Below are positions 25,149 to 34,794 of a DNA stretch of 64,000 nt, in pieces; the first letter of the stretch is position 1; each line of letters begins with the position of its first letter. This DNA comes from Chloroflexota bacterium (GTDB lineage Bacteria; Chloroflexota; Anaerolineae; Aggregatilineales; UBA2796): contig JAJPHV010000057.1 of the NCBI GenBank assembly GCA_021325095.1, forward strand, positions 1 to 64,000, written 5' to 3'. The notes under the pieces are model-generated. The model was given only the letters and a program-made list of their open reading frames with translations. It did no database searches and was not told where the DNA came from. The translations under genes and the position numbers were made by a program.

Positions 25149-26300
25149 CTAAGGATTGGCCGGGCGCAAACCCAGTAGAGACCGGACGCGATTGGCTACT
25201 GTCGGCCAGCAGCCCTGGTTGGGGCTGACCTGCCCCTCGACTGTGATTCCCACCTCGGCCCAGCCCTTTCGCACGGCCTGCTGTTCCAGGCTGCCTACGC
25301 CGTACAGATCGCCTGCCGTCTGCACCGTCAGATTGGCGGCCTCCTGGAAATTGGACGTGGCACGCAACTTATCGCGCAGCGTCACATACCAGATACGGCC
25401 CGCCTTCTCCCACGCATTGCCGCCGATTTCCACCGCCGCCACGTAGAAGGCGTGATTGGGAATGCCGGAGTTGATGTGAACGCCGCCATCGTCGTCCAGG
25501 GTGTTGACGTAATCCTTCATGTGCGCGGGCTGAGGGTCTTTGCCAAGCACGGGATCATTGTAGGCCGTCCCAGGTGCTTTCATTGACCGGAGGGCCTGGC
25601 CTTTGACATTGGCCGTGAAAAGCCCCTGGCCGATCAGCCAGTCAGCATCGGCGGCGGTCTGGTTCAGGCTGCGCTGCTTGACCAGCGAGCCAAACACATC
25701 TGAGAACGACTCGTTGAGTGCTCCAGGCTGTTCGGAATAGCTCAGGTTGGCGGTGAACTGAGTGACGCCGTGCGTCAACTCGTGCCCAATCACGTCGATG
25801 GCGATGGTGAAGCGGTTGAACAGGCGCTCCGCCTCCGGCAGCGATTCGTCGCCGTCGCCATAAACCATCTGTTTGCCGTCCCAAAAGGCGTTGTCGTACT
25901 GCTTCTGGTAATGTACCGTTGAGATCAGAGGCAGCCCTCTATCGTCCAGCGAGTTGCGTCCGTACACGTCCTGGTATAGATCGTAGGTCGCCCCTGATCC
26001 GTCATAGGCTTCGTTGACTGCTATATCGGTGCTCGGCGGTTCTCCCTCACCGCGTACCCGACGGCCCGGCAGGCTCGACCCGCCATCGGCGCTGTAAATG
26101 GTGCGCTGTTTGCCGCCTTCTGGCTGCGCCGGGGCAGCGGCAGGTGCCTGCGCCATTGAACGCCGGATCACGCGAATGTCCGCCGAGATTTGCATGGTCC
26201 GCCGCGCCAGTTCCTGTTGGGTGGGCGTCCCGCGCTGTTCAATTTGACGCAGGATGTATGGGGGAAGAATGCACTGGATACCGTAACTATGAGCGCGCAT
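25149..26300 (-). CDS. Protealysin-like M4 (thermolysin family) metallopeptidase
   Basis: A 383-residue zinc endopeptidase. ATG 26300 gives the usual protealysin start (MRAHSYGIQCILPPYILRQI) and follows AAGGA. The short propeptide with the conserved PPY/L segment (about 12-20) lacks a signal peptide, as in protealysin, so the enzyme is initially cytoplasmic. The catalytic centre is VIGHELTHGVTQ (HExxH) plus the third ligand Glu in GALNESFSDVFG. Further M4 features are NSGIPNHAFYVAA (the conserved active-site His region) and the C-terminal domain. Length is as expected. It forms an operon with the emfourin-like gene and converges on the TIR-WD40 gene. Confidence 0.93.
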   Translation of the reverse strand: MRAHSYGIQCILPPYILRQIEQRGTPTQQELARRTMQISADIRVIRRSMAQAPAAAPAQPEGGKQRTIYSADGGSSLPGRRVRGEGEPPSTDIAVNEAYDGSGATYDLYQDVYGRNSLDDRGLPLISTVHYQKQYDNAFWDGKQMVYGDGDESLPEAERLFNRFTIAIDVIGHELTHGVTQFTANLSYSEQPGALNESFSDVFGSLVKQRSLNQTAADADWLIGQGLFTANVKGQALRSMKAPGTAYNDPVLGKDPQPAHMKDYVNTLDDDGGVHINSGIPNHAFYVAAVEIGGNAWEKAGRIWYVTLRDKLRATSNFQEAANLTVQTAGDLYGVGSLEQQAVRKGWAEVGITVEGQVSPNQGCWPTVANRVRSLLGLRPANP

Positions 26301-26508
26301 CGAATTGTCCTTCAAGAGTGCCAAGCGAGAACCCAACTTTGAGAGCCGCAGCCAGAGCAGTCGGGGGTATCGTCTTTCGATGCGGAGCGGCGGCAATATC
26401 ATCATTATACGACCATATCGCCACCTGGGCGGTTGCCTCTGTGGAATTGTTAAGAAATGGTCATGCCTGCTTCAAGGCCAACTTCTGGACGACGATGACC
26501 TGACGAAA

Positions 26509-26538
26509 TTGGTCAGATCGCAAGTGCCCACATATGAT
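26509..26538 (+). promoter_or_regulatory. Possible promoter for the FecR-like secreted protein
   Basis: TTGGTC (26509-26514), 18-base spacer and TATGAT (26533-26538) about 95 bases before the GTG at 26634. The -35 is imperfect. The 26301-26633 gap holds nothing else that I can support. Confidence 0.3.
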
Positions 26539-26633
26539 ATACTAGAAAAACACCGGCCTCACAATGTATCCAGGAGTTCAGAACTAACTGTAATGTAAAC
26601 TGTGTACGTTTCGAGAGGACGAGGAAGGTCAGC

Positions 26634-27842
26634 GTGAAGGCCCGACTGATTGTTATAGCCCTTGGCGGGCTGTTCCTTCTTTTTGCGATAGTCCCCCTCG
26701 CCATGCAGTCCTCTGCGCAGGCATCCACACTCGGCGTCCAACCTGACCCGCTGGATACCGGCGTGCAGGAAACCCCCTCTTGCCAGGCGATCCTGACCCG
26801 TGCCATGGATACACTGAAGAACGTGTGCAGCGATCTGGGACGCAATAAAGCGTGCTATGGTCACGATACAGTCAAGGCCGAACTCCGCAGTGACAATGTT
26901 CGGTTCGACAGCCTGGGCGACATTGTGCCTATCCAGATGGTGAAGAAGATCACAACCTCAGCGCTCGACCTGCAACGCGGGACCTGGGGCTTATCGCTGC
27001 TCAAACTGCAAGCCAATCTGCCAGACACCCTTCCCGGCCAGAATGTGACATTCCTGATCTACGGCGATATATCCATCCAGAATCTGTCGGGGAATATGCA
27101 GTCGTTTTACTTCACGTCCGGGCTGGGCGACCTGAAGTGCAACGAAACGCCCAACAGCGGGATACTGATCAAGTCTCCGAACCACACACAGGTAACTTTT
27201 ACGGCCAACGGCGTCCAGATAACGATGGCCTCGACGGTGCTTTTGCGCGCAGAGAAGGGCCGCGCGATGGACGTGCAGCTGATCGAGGGTCATGCCAACG
27301 TGCGAACGAAGTCCGGGGCGACCACGCTCGTATCCGGCCAGCACGTCTCGGTTTCGCTGGGCGGGAGCAACGGATTGGAACCACAGGGCAAGCCCTCCGC
27401 GCCCAAATCTGCGCCGTCCAACCCGGCGCTGGCCCCGGTGGTTCGTTCGGCGGAGAACATTTCGCAGGGGAGTTCTTCATCGGGCTTGCCGACTGCTACC
27501 TCTGGACTGCCGGCCACTCAGAACGCCGCACCTGCTATAGCAACGGTTGCTCCAACCAGCGCTAACCTACCGATCCCGGAGACGCCGACGTTAACCGTCG
27601 CGCCTGTGGAAGCGACAGCAACACAAGCGCCCATCGCTGCGCCCACCAACACGACAGTGCCACAAGCGCCTTCGGAAGTGCCGCCCACGCTCGTGCCAAT
27701 GGCCGTTACCGACGTGCCCCCGGCAACCGATGTGCCGCCCACTGCTGACCAGAACCCTGCACCGACTGCCCAGTCCGCGCCAACGAGCGCGCCGCCTGCC
27801 ACCGATCAGGGAGTGCAGCCACTGCCGACGCCAGCTTCATGA
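26634..27842 (+). CDS. Secreted FecR-like protein with Pro/Thr/Ala-rich tail
   Basis: A 402-residue exported protein; start GTG 26634 follows GGAAGG. Residues 1-30 are a signal peptide (LIVIALGGLFLLFAIVPLAMQ). Residues 45-85 contain three Cys (SCQAIL, NVCSDL, ACYG) and about 150 another, possibly disulphides. The segment near 190-240 (LLRAEKGRAMDVQLIEGHANV, then GATTLVSGQHVSVS) resembles a FecR beta domain. From about 245 to the end it is a low-complexity Pro/Ala/Thr tail, common in surface proteins of Chloroflexota and likely to cross the wall. Function unknown; a FecR-type ligand or polymer sensor is only possible. Its end overlaps the convergent hydrogenase maturation protease gene by six bases. 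Confidence 0.75.
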   Translation: MKARLIVIALGGLFLLFAIVPLAMQSSAQASTLGVQPDPLDTGVQETPSCQAILTRAMDTLKNVCSDLGRNKACYGHDTVKAELRSDNVRFDSLGDIVPIQMVKKITTSALDLQRGTWGLSLLKLQANLPDTLPGQNVTFLIYGDISIQNLSGNMQSFYFTSGLGDLKCNETPNSGILIKSPNHTQVTFTANGVQITMASTVLLRAEKGRAMDVQLIEGHANVRTKSGATTLVSGQHVSVSLGGSNGLEPQGKPSAPKSAPSNPALAPVVRSAENISQGSSSSGLPTATSGLPATQNAAPAIATVAPTSANLPIPETPTLTVAPVEATATQAPIAAPTNTTVPQAPSEVPPTLVPMAVTDVPPATDVPPTADQNPAPTAQSAPTSAPPATDQGVQPLPTPAS

Positions 27843-28307
27843 CCTGTGATTGGGCGGTCTATCGTTCGGGGAATTGATCTCTTCGAGGATGCGGGCTGTG
27901 AGCCTGTGCGCGGCCTGTTCGACGGTGGCGGATAGACCGAGGCCAGACCCAAAATCCTGGCCCTCCACGCCGTAGACGACCAGGCGGGGCGGCAAATGAT
28001 TGAGAACGCGCGCCACTTCGATGGCCTCAGCAACGCTGAACGCATGAGTTGAATACGAGAAGAACTGTGCAGGAATCTCCTGCTCGTGGGCACTGAAGCG
28101 GTGAATCGTGCCGGGCGCAGCGCCCGACGATACCGCGTCGATCAGGTATACGGTCTCGTCGCTCTGCCACGCCTCCATCAGCGCCGCGCCCTCACCGCTC
28201 TGTTCGATCACGGTAACGTCCGGGCATTCCTGGGCAATGCGGCGGGCAACAACCAGCCCCACGCCGTCGTCCCGCCGGAATTCGTTGCCAACGCCGATGA
28301 CGAGCAA
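27837..28307 (-). CDS. Hydrogenase maturation protease (HycI/HyaD family)
   Basis: A 156-residue endopeptidase that removes the C-terminal tail of the NiFe hydrogenase large subunit once nickel is inserted. It shows LVIGVGNEFRRDDGVG (Ni-binding Asp/Glu motif), VYLIDAVSSGAAPG (second metal-binding Asp) and the His in YSTHAFSVAEAI. Start is TTG 28307; the GTGAGG of the half repeat at 28312-28348 supplies the ribosome site. It is the last gene after the large subunit, whose C-terminus [18 protein letters not shown] is the expected substrate. Confidence 0.92.
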   Translation of the reverse strand: MLVIGVGNEFRRDDGVGLVVARRIAQECPDVTVIEQSGEGAALMEAWQSDETVYLIDAVSSGAAPGTIHRFSAHEQEIPAQFFSYSTHAFSVAEAIEVARVLNHLPPRLVVYGVEGQDFGSGLGLSATVEQAAHRLTARILEEINSPNDRPPNHRS

Positions 28308-28311
28308 CTGA

Positions 28312-28348
28312 CCTCACCCCCAGCCCCCTCTCCCACTGGAGAGGGGGT
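28312..28348. repeat. Palindromic intergenic repeat, half copy (copy 2)
   Basis: CCTCACCCCCAGCCCCCTCT...GGAGAGGGGG, one half of the unit described at 11095. It sits between the hydrogenase large subunit and its protease. Confidence 0.75.
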
Positions 28349-28361
28349 CTCTGCTATCAGG

Positions 28362-29708
28362 CTACGTTCGTTCGATGTTCAGTTTGAGGAAGTGGGTGGC
28401 GCACGAGATGCACGGGTCGTAGTTGCGGATGGCCTGTTCTAGCTGCCACGTCAACTTCTCTTCGTCGAGATCAAGGTACTGCTGAACGTAGTGCCGCAGA
28501 TCGCGCTCGATGGTCTTCTGATTCTGCGAGGTGGGCGGCACGATCTTGGCATCCTGGATTAACCCATCCGCATTCAGGCGGTAGCGATGATACAGGATGC
28601 CGCGCGGCGCTTCGGTGCAGCCGTAGCCTGTGCCCGCTTTGGGCTGGACTGCGACGGCGGGCTGATCGGGCATCTCGTACTCGTGGATGATGCGCAGCGC
28701 TTCGTCCACCGCGTACAGGGTTTCGATGCTGCGCACGATGATGCTCTGGAACGGGTTACGGCACGGCGCTTTCAGGCCCACACTGCGCGCCGCTTCCTGG
28801 GCGATGGGCGACAGCTTAGTGTAGTTCAGGTTGAAGCGCGCCAGCGGCCCAACGAAGTAGGCGCCGCGCTTCTTCAAGACCGAATGCAGCGCATTGGAAT
28901 GTTCGACATGTTCCTCGACGAAGTTTTCCTCGTAGTCCGCGACGGCGATGTTCAGCCCTTTGTTGGAAACGAGCCGTCCTTCGTTGAACGGATATTCGCT
29001 GGGATGGCGCAGCGCCACGAACTCGTAATCCTGCTCGAAGTCCGGCATGGGGAGACTCGCGGCGAAACGCACCATTTCCAGGGCGATGTCCCGCGCGCGT
29101 TCCAGTTTTTCGGCCAGCGGGGCCAGTTCATGTTTGGTCGGCACGCGGTAAAAGCCGCCAACCCGCACGTTGACGGGATGGATTTCTCTGCCGCCGATCA
29201 GGTTCACGATGTCGTTCCCGGTTTTCTTCAGCGTCAGCCCATTCCGCACCAGGTCGGGGTAGTCCTTCGCCATCTGGATAGCGTCCTGGTAGCCCAGAAA
29301 GTCCGGCGCGTGCAGCATATAGACGTGCAACACGTGGCTCTCGATCCATTCACCGCAGTAGATCAGCCGGCGCAGCGCCCGCAGTTGGCCCTCCACGCGC
29401 ACGCCCAGCGCATCTTCCATCGCGTGCACGCTGCTCATCTGGTAGGCAATCGGGCAGATACCGCAGATGCGGGCGGTGAGGTCCGGCGCCTCGCTGAACA
29501 TCCGGCCCCGCAAGAACGCCTCAAAGAAGCGCGGCGGCTCGAAGATTTTCAACTTCACGTCCTGCACTTTGCTGCCCTTGAGCTTGACATACAGCCCACC
29601 CTCGCCCTCGACCCGTGCCAGGTAATCGACCTTGAGTGTGCGCAGTTTGGAATCGGCTTTACTGTTTCTGGTAGCGCTGTTCGGTTTCAGCTTTGGATCA
29701 GCCTTCAT
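28362..29708 (-). CDS. NiFe hydrogenase large (catalytic) subunit, group 3b-type
   Basis: A 448-residue cytosolic alpha subunit holding the NiFe(CN)2CO site. The nickel-binding motifs are [14 protein letters not shown] near residue 70 and [18 protein letters not shown] at the C-terminus. After processing at the His the last nine residues would be removed. ATG 29708, following GGAGAGTGAGG, overlaps the small subunit gene by 11 bases. The subunit set upstream (FeS beta, FAD gamma, small delta) is that of group 3b sulfhydrogenase/NADP-linked enzymes, which exchange electrons between NAD(P)H and H2 and may reduce polysulphide. Confidence 0.95.
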   Translation of the reverse strand: MKADPKLKPNSATRNSKADSKLRTLKVDYLARVEGEGGLYVKLKGSKVQDVKLKIFEPPRFFEAFLRGRMFSEAPDLTARICGICPIAYQMSSVHAMEDALGVRVEGQLRALRRLIYCGEWIESHVLHVYMLHAPDFLGYQDAIQMAKDYPDLVRNGLTLKKTGNDIVNLIGGREIHPVNVRVGGFYRVPTKHELAPLAEKLERARDIALEMVRFAASLPMPDFEQDYEFVALRHPSEYPFNEGRLVSNKGLNIAVADYEENFVEEHVEHSNALHSVLKKRGAYFVGPLARFNLNYTKLSPIAQEAARSVGLKAPCRNPFQSIIVRSIETLYAVDEALRIIHEYEMPDQPAVAVQPKAGTGYGCTEAPRGILYHRYRLNADGLIQDAKIVPPTSQNQKTIERDLRHYVQQYLDLDEEKLTWQLEQAIRNYDPCISCATHFLKLNIERT

Positions 29709-30477
29709 GGGCCTCACTCTCCTTTCGGAATGCCTCGCTGTAAGCGTTGAAGCCCCGGAAGGCTCGCATGATGTCTTGCTCCCCGACGCCAAGTTGCGAC
29801 CACGCCGCACTGAGGGATGCGGTGTTGGGCGTTTCTTTGGGACCGAAGCAGCCGTAGCAGCCACGATGATAGGCCGGGCAGAGCGCGCCGCAGCCGGCGT
29901 GCGTCACGGGGCCAAGACAGGGCGTTCCGTTCGCCACCATGACGCAGGGCGTCCCGCGTCGCTTGCACTCAGTGCATACACTGTGCGGGGGCGTATTCGG
30001 TTTGCGCCCATTCAGGTATGCGCTGAGAACCTCGACAAGCTGGTACTTATTGACCGGGCAGCCGCGCAGCTCGAAATCCACGAAGACGTGGTCGGCAATG
30101 GGCGTCGATTTGTTCAGCGTTTCGATGTAACGCGGTGTGGCGTACACAATCGAAACGAATTCTTTGACGTTCTTGAAGTTGCGGAGGGCCTGAATGCCTC
30201 CGGAGGTGGCGCACGCGCCAATCGTCACCAGAAACTTCGTGGCACGCCGTACCTGGTGTATTCGTTCGGCGTCATGGGCTGTGGTGATGGAGCCTTCAAC
30301 CAGCGATATATCATATGGCCCTTTGACCACCGCCCGCGTCGCTTCCGGGAAGTACGCGATCTCGACAGCGTCCGCAACTGCCAGGAGTTCGTCCTCGCAG
30401 TCGAGCAGGCTGAGTTGGCAGCCGTCGCACGAGGAGAACTTCCAGACTGCTATCTTGGGTTTACGTTTTTGTGTCAT
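29698..30477 (-). CDS. NiFe hydrogenase small subunit, group 3b-type
   Basis: A 259-residue iron-sulphur subunit relaying electrons to the NiFe site. Cys ligands are seen in [17 protein letters not shown] at the N-terminus (proximal cluster), [17 protein letters not shown], and further on ([25 protein letters not shown] and RGCYGCFGP). No Tat signal is present, consistent with a cytosolic enzyme. ATG 30477 begins one base after the FAD-subunit stop. Confidence 0.93.
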   Translation of the reverse strand: MTQKRKPKIAVWKFSSCDGCQLSLLDCEDELLAVADAVEIAYFPEATRAVVKGPYDISLVEGSITTAHDAERIHQVRRATKFLVTIGACATSGGIQALRNFKNVKEFVSIVYATPRYIETLNKSTPIADHVFVDFELRGCPVNKYQLVEVLSAYLNGRKPNTPPHSVCTECKRRGTPCVMVANGTPCLGPVTHAGCGALCPAYHRGCYGCFGPKETPNTASLSAAWSQLGVGEQDIMRAFRGFNAYSEAFRKESEAHEG

Positions 30478-30478
30478 C

Positions 30479-31318
30479 TCAGATTTCCCATTTTGCCAGC
30501 AAGTCGCGGATGTGCGTGTACGGGAACACAGGGCCATCCTTGCAGACGAACACCGGCCCGAACTGGCAGTGCCCGCACAGGCCGATGGCACATTTCATGT
30601 TACGTTCCATGGACAGGATGATGCTGTCGGGCTTCACGCCGCGCTTTTCGAGGGCCAGAGCCGTAAAGCGCATCATCGTTTCCGGGCCACAGACCAGCGC
30701 CACCGTATTGAGCGGGTCAAATGGCGCCTTGGGGATAAGCTGCGTCACAAAGCCCACACTGCCCCGCCATGACCCGGTGGCGCGATCCACAGTGACGTAC
30801 ACTTCAAGGTCGAAATGTGCCCGCCACTGTTCCAGGTCACGCCGGAACAGGATGTCGGATGGGGTGCGCGCGCCATAGAGCAAAACGACCCTGCCGAACT
30901 TCTCGCGGTGCGCCAGAATCTGGTACATGGCTGACCGCAGCGGCGCGAGACCGATGCCCCCGGCCACGATCACCACGTCGCTGCCCGCAACTTCCATGAC
31001 CGGCCAGTGTGTGCCGTAGGGGCCGCGCACGCCCAAAACATCGTGAATTTTGAGTTCGCGCATGGCCTTTGTGACCGTGCCGACGGCGCGCGTTGTATGC
31101 ACCAGGCAGTTGCGCTTGTCGGGGTCGCCGCTGATCGAAATGGGAACCTCGCCGACGCCGTACACGTACAGCATATTGAACTGCCCTGCTGCAAAGGGTG
31201 GGATGCCAGAGCCGTTGACCGGGGTCAGCTCCAGCGTGAAAGTATCCGGGGTTTCCCGGCGCATTTTCTGAACCCGGTAAGGCTGCGGAAGCATAGGGTT
31301 GGGAAGATTTGCCGCCAT
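30479..31318 (-). CDS. Hydrogenase FAD/NAD(P)-binding subunit (sulfhydrogenase gamma)
   Basis: A 279-residue ferredoxin-NADP reductase-like subunit that passes electrons between NAD(P)H and the iron-sulphur subunits. The FAD domain includes [23 protein letters not shown]. The NAD(P) domain includes [21 protein letters not shown] and [17 protein letters not shown]-terminal 2Fe-2S motif follows ([25 protein letters not shown]). The layout matches HydG of Pyrococcus sulfhydrogenase and dihydroorotate dehydrogenase electron-transfer subunits. It lies between the regulator-like CNB gene and the small subunit. Confidence 0.92.
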   Translation of the reverse strand: MAANLPNPMLPQPYRVQKMRRETPDTFTLELTPVNGSGIPPFAAGQFNMLYVYGVGEVPISISGDPDKRNCLVHTTRAVGTVTKAMRELKIHDVLGVRGPYGTHWPVMEVAGSDVVIVAGGIGLAPLRSAMYQILAHREKFGRVVLLYGARTPSDILFRRDLEQWRAHFDLEVYVTVDRATGSWRGSVGFVTQLIPKAPFDPLNTVALVCGPETMMRFTALALEKRGVKPDSIILSMERNMKCAIGLCGHCQFGPVFVCKDGPVFPYTHIRDLLAKWEI

Positions 31319-31328
31319 AACACCACCT

Positions 31329-31790
31329 TCAGGTACGCACGTTGTACACGTCCAGGAGTTGAAGCCGCGTCGCTTGCAGGCGCTGCTCCACTACGTTTGC
31401 AAAACGCTTGAGAAACTCGTATCCCAGATCGTGGTCTTCTTCGCACTTGGTACGCAGGCATTTGCCGTCGAGCGCGATAGCCCGTGTCAGTTCCACCGCA
31501 TAAGCGTTAAAATGCCAGCGATAGGGTGGAAACAGCCACGACCAACCCAGCACATCCCCTTCCTCGATGGTTTGAATCGTGATCGGTTTGTGGCCGGGAG
31601 CCAGCGTTTCCAGCGCAACTTTGCCATGCCGGATGATGTAAAACTCGTTAGCCTCCTCGCCTTCATGGAAAATGTATTGGCCGGTGTCGAAGCGCACGTT
31701 GGAGGCGCAGCCTGTGATCAACTGGATATAGCGTGAGTCCAGGCCCTGGAAAAAGGGGTGCTCTGCCAGCAGGGGTTCAAGGGTATGCAT
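31329..31790 (-). CDS. Cyclic-nucleotide-binding domain protein of the hydrogenase operon
   Basis: A 153-residue protein consisting of a single Crp-type cNMP-binding beta barrel ([54 protein letters not shown]). No helix-turn-helix follows, so it is not a normal Crp regulator. The final 40 residues are helical. ATG 31790 follows AGAGAG. A stand-alone domain of this type is frequently found between the beta and gamma genes of group 3b hydrogenases; it may modulate or assemble the enzyme. Confidence 0.85.
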   Translation of the reverse strand: MHTLEPLLAEHPFFQGLDSRYIQLITGCASNVRFDTGQYIFHEGEEANEFYIIRHGKVALETLAPGHKPITIQTIEEGDVLGWSWLFPPYRWHFNAYAVELTRAIALDGKCLRTKCEEDHDLGYEFLKRFANVVEQRLQATRLQLLDVYNVRT

Positions 31791-31807
31791 GTTCGTTCTC
31801 TCTTTTT

Positions 31808-33007
31808 CTACTTCTCGATTACGAGTTTGTGGGTCGGGCTGGTCGTTGTGCTGCTCTCGCGGATGGCCCGCGCTTCCTCGGTAATGTCGATGCCAACCGG
31901 GCACCAGGTGATGCACCGCCCACAGCCGACACAGCCGAAGCTGCCGAACTGGTCAACCCACGTCGCCAGTTTATGAGTCATCCACTGGCGATAGCGCGCT
32001 TTGGCCGATGAGCGAACGCTGCCACCGGCAATGTACGAAAAATCGAGGGTAAAGCACGAATCCCACTTGCGGACGCGCTCGGCGTGCTCGCCTGTCAGGT
32101 CGGTCACGTCCTCCACTGTCATGCAGAAGCAGGTGGGGCAGACCATCGTGCAGTTGGCGCACGTCAGGCAGCGCGAGGCCACTTCTTCCCAGCGTGGGTG
32201 TTCGGTATTCTGGTACAGCAAGTCCTTCAAATCAGTGGTATCCAGGGTGCGCCCCATGTGCTGCGCCGTCTCCGCGACGATACGCTCGACGGCCTCTTTG
32301 TCGGCTTCGGTAGCCTCCCGGTGCTGAACGTCTTCCATGACTTTCAAGCCGAGGGCCGTCCCGACCTCGACCACCAGGAGATGAGTTTCCGCATCCAGAA
32401 TCTCCGTTAAGGCCAGGTCGTATGCACCGGAGACTCTTGGCCCTGTGTTCATCGACGCGCAGAAGCACGTTCCCCCGGCCTGCGCGCAGTTGACGGCCAC
32501 AATGAACAGGTTGTCCCGCCGCTGCTTGTAATTCGGGTCGGCGTAGGCTCCTTCCAGCAGCACTCTGTCCTGGATGGCGATGGCGTTCAATTCGCAGGCC
32601 CGCACCCCCAGGAAGGCCAGTTTGGGCATCTTCTGCTGATCGGGCACGATCTTGAAGCCATTGCCATTACGCACTGCCTGCCAGAGGCGCAGGACGGGGG
32701 GATACAGCAGCTTCTTCCACGAGTGTGGGCCAACCGTGTACCCAAACAGTGCCCGATCCCCTCGCTGCTGTAGGCGGTATGTGCCTTTCTCCTGTTCGTC
32801 GGTGTAGCCGATGGGCAGGTCGGCCACGCTTGTCACCTCGTCATAGACAATGGCGTTGTCGCGGACGGTGGGGCCGATGACCTGGTAGGCACGCGCGCGT
32901 AAAGCGTCGATCAACTGCTGAAAGTGATCGGCCTCGACAACAAACACAGCTTTGGGCCTGGTGGCGGCTCGTGACGTTTTGTGCTTGCGGTGATTGTTTT
33001 CTGGCAC
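31808..33007 (-). CDS. Hydrogenase iron-sulphur subunit (sulfhydrogenase beta)
   Basis: A 399-residue 4Fe-4S protein, first gene of the hydrogenase operon. It carries [13 protein letters not shown] and [14 protein letters not shown], two ferredoxin-like cluster motifs, near the C-terminus, and Cys residues in the middle ([21 protein letters not shown]). The family (HydB/AnSulfite reductase A-like) moves electrons between the FAD subunit and the small subunit and is linked to polysulphide reduction in archaea. The operon order is beta, CNB, gamma, small, large, maturation protease. Confidence 0.92.
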   Translation of the reverse strand: MPENNHRKHKTSRAATRPKAVFVVEADHFQQLIDALRARAYQVIGPTVRDNAIVYDEVTSVADLPIGYTDEQEKGTYRLQQRGDRALFGYTVGPHSWKKLLYPPVLRLWQAVRNGNGFKIVPDQQKMPKLAFLGVRACELNAIAIQDRVLLEGAYADPNYKQRRDNLFIVAVNCAQAGGTCFCASMNTGPRVSGAYDLALTEILDAETHLLVVEVGTALGLKVMEDVQHREATEADKEAVERIVAETAQHMGRTLDTTDLKDLLYQNTEHPRWEEVASRCLTCANCTMVCPTCFCMTVEDVTDLTGEHAERVRKWDSCFTLDFSYIAGGSVRSSAKARYRQWMTHKLATWVDQFGSFGCVGCGRCITWCPVGIDITEEARAIRESSTTTSPTHKLVIEK

Positions 33008-33156
33008 GCTCTATCCTCCTGACGCCTGAACAGGCGGAGTTGACACTGTTTCTAGTGGCAAGCGTAAACGATCAACGGCTCAACGACAGTGGATGACCGT
33101 CAGCAGTTATTGAGAAAAATGTCACAAATTCTGGTGAGAAGAAGTGGGCGCAGCGA

Positions 33157-34416
33157 TCAAACCTTTAGCCGGTAAAGCATCTCGCCTGCTTTTGGAACAA
33201 CCAGAATGCCCTCATGCTCGCGGTGCTCCCATTCTGCAATGTTGATCTGGCAGGGGTCGAGATAGCCCAGGTTGTGCGCCGCGCACCGCTCCGGAGAAAT
33301 GCCTGTTGCCAGCGTCACCCGAATGCGTGGCCGTTCGCCGTTGATCGGATCGTATTGCCCGATCCCGCGCAGGTGCGTGCTATGCGCCAGCACGCCGCCA
33401 GGATAGTGCTTGAAGCGTTCCCACTGCTTCACAAAGTAGTCGCGGGTGTGGTAGCCGATTGCGGCCAACAGTTTGCCGTGCGTGTAACTGAACTCGGTGA
33501 TGTGTGGCGCGTAAATGACGACTTCGCCGCCGTCAGCAATGACCGGTTCCAGTTTGTACATGCCTTTGGCAGCAGTCCAGATGTCGTCATACATGGCCGG
33601 CATGATCGACAGCACGCGCTGGAACGGCTGATCGACATAGGTGATGTGAACCTTTGCGGACAGTGAGGCGGCCTCGGCCCAGGCCGCTTCGGGCGTCCCG
33701 GCATACAGTCCTGCCAATTCCGTCTTGCCCGGCGCGACCACCATCGCCAGGCACAGCTTTGGCGCGGCGATCAGGCCGGCAGCCCGGTCTATCAGGGCGC
33801 GCACCGGGGTGATGCCCGGCCTGCCGATGATCTGGTAGCTGGTGATGAGTGCACCCAGCCAGTGCGACAGGTCGATCAGTTCTGGCCCGCTGACGCCGGG
33901 AAAGAAGTATTTGTTGCCGCCGGAAAAACCGACCACCTCGTGCGGGAAGACTGGCCCGCAGATGATGATCTGGTCGTACTGCGTGACGAGACGATTGATA
34001 CGCACCGGAACAGGCTGGCAGAGCATCCCGCCGCTGATTGCTTCCACCTCTGCGGCGCTGATCGTGCCAAGCGTGACGAAAGTCTCCGGCTTATGCCACT
34101 CATGGTTATAGACGTGGACACCGGCCAGAGTCGTTGTCCACTCTTCTGGCTGCACCCCAAGCCGCTTGCCGATCTGTTCCTGGCTCATGGGCTGGTGCGT
34201 GCCGAGTGCAATCAGAAAATCGAGCGCGGCAACGTGACCCAAGAGTGTGTTACAAAGCAGTCGGAACATGCGCGGGAGCGGAGCGGTGCGTGTCCCATCG
34301 GGGATGATGACCAGCACACGCTTTCCGGCCAGATCGCTTAACGCCAGCGCGGACCGCACGAGGCTGCTGATCTCTTCATCCGTCAGTGTTCGATCCGTGA
34401 AGCCTAGCCCGACCAT
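33157..34416 (-). CDS. LarA-family nickel-pincer racemase/epimerase
   Basis: A 419-residue protein of the lactate racemase family (DUF2088), which uses the nickel-pincer nucleotide cofactor to swap stereochemistry at an alpha-hydroxy acid. The catalytic features are present: DGTRTAPLPRMF, GTHQPMSQEQIG, the His in YNHEWHKP and FPHEVVG, the cofactor Lys in GFSGGNKYFFPGVSG, and a further His (LIDLSHWLGAL). The substrate is unknown, since many family members do not act on lactate. The cofactor genes larB, larC and larE are not in the window. It lies upstream of the hydrogenase on the same strand, another nickel enzyme. Confidence 0.85.
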   Translation of the reverse strand: MVGLGFTDRTLTDEEISSLVRSALALSDLAGKRVLVIIPDGTRTAPLPRMFRLLCNTLLGHVAALDFLIALGTHQPMSQEQIGKRLGVQPEEWTTTLAGVHVYNHEWHKPETFVTLGTISAAEVEAISGGMLCQPVPVRINRLVTQYDQIIICGPVFPHEVVGFSGGNKYFFPGVSGPELIDLSHWLGALITSYQIIGRPGITPVRALIDRAAGLIAAPKLCLAMVVAPGKTELAGLYAGTPEAAWAEAASLSAKVHITYVDQPFQRVLSIMPAMYDDIWTAAKGMYKLEPVIADGGEVVIYAPHITEFSYTHGKLLAAIGYHTRDYFVKQWERFKHYPGGVLAHSTHLRGIGQYDPINGERPRIRVTLATGISPERCAAHNLGYLDPCQINIAEWEHREHEGILVVPKAGEMLYRLKV

Positions 34417-34500
34417 AGTTCACCCCGCCCCATTAGGCTGACCGGTCTCTGTTTTATCGCCTTTGCCGACGATTCACAAAAGGATGGCGACACGAAGGAA

Positions 34501-34518
34501 GCCAATATGATCATTGGC
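34501..34518. promoter_or_regulatory. Palindrome upstream of larA-like gene, possible operator
   Basis: GCCAATATGATCATTGGC is an inverted repeat with 6-bp arms. It lies 85 bases upstream of the LarA-type start. The 34417-34794 gap holds no convincing gene; AT-rich sequence at 34680-34740 may contain the APC-permease promoter. Confidence 0.3.
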
Positions 34519-34794
34519 AATTGGCTCGGCTGTTGCCCGTTGCAGTGGTGCTGTGCAATCTGCCCGACAGCAACGCCTTCTTTTTCGTATATATTGCCGG
34601 GAGCCAGTCTGCCCAAGCAAGATGCACGACGGTTTTGTCCATCTCGGGGCATCGGTGACACGCTTTTGTCTAAAATGCCCAAAATCTTTATGAAATTTTT
34701 ATTGCATTATCCACGTGGAACCATGTCCGCCTATCCTCTATCATGGCAATTACTCACCGCTGTGTGAAATTGCATAGGTTTCGGGAGGGGGTTC

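Noticed and set aside
34404..34682. Minus-strand frame of 92 codons upstream of the LarA-type gene
   Set aside because: No ribosome site, no recognisable features, and it contains the likely promoter region.
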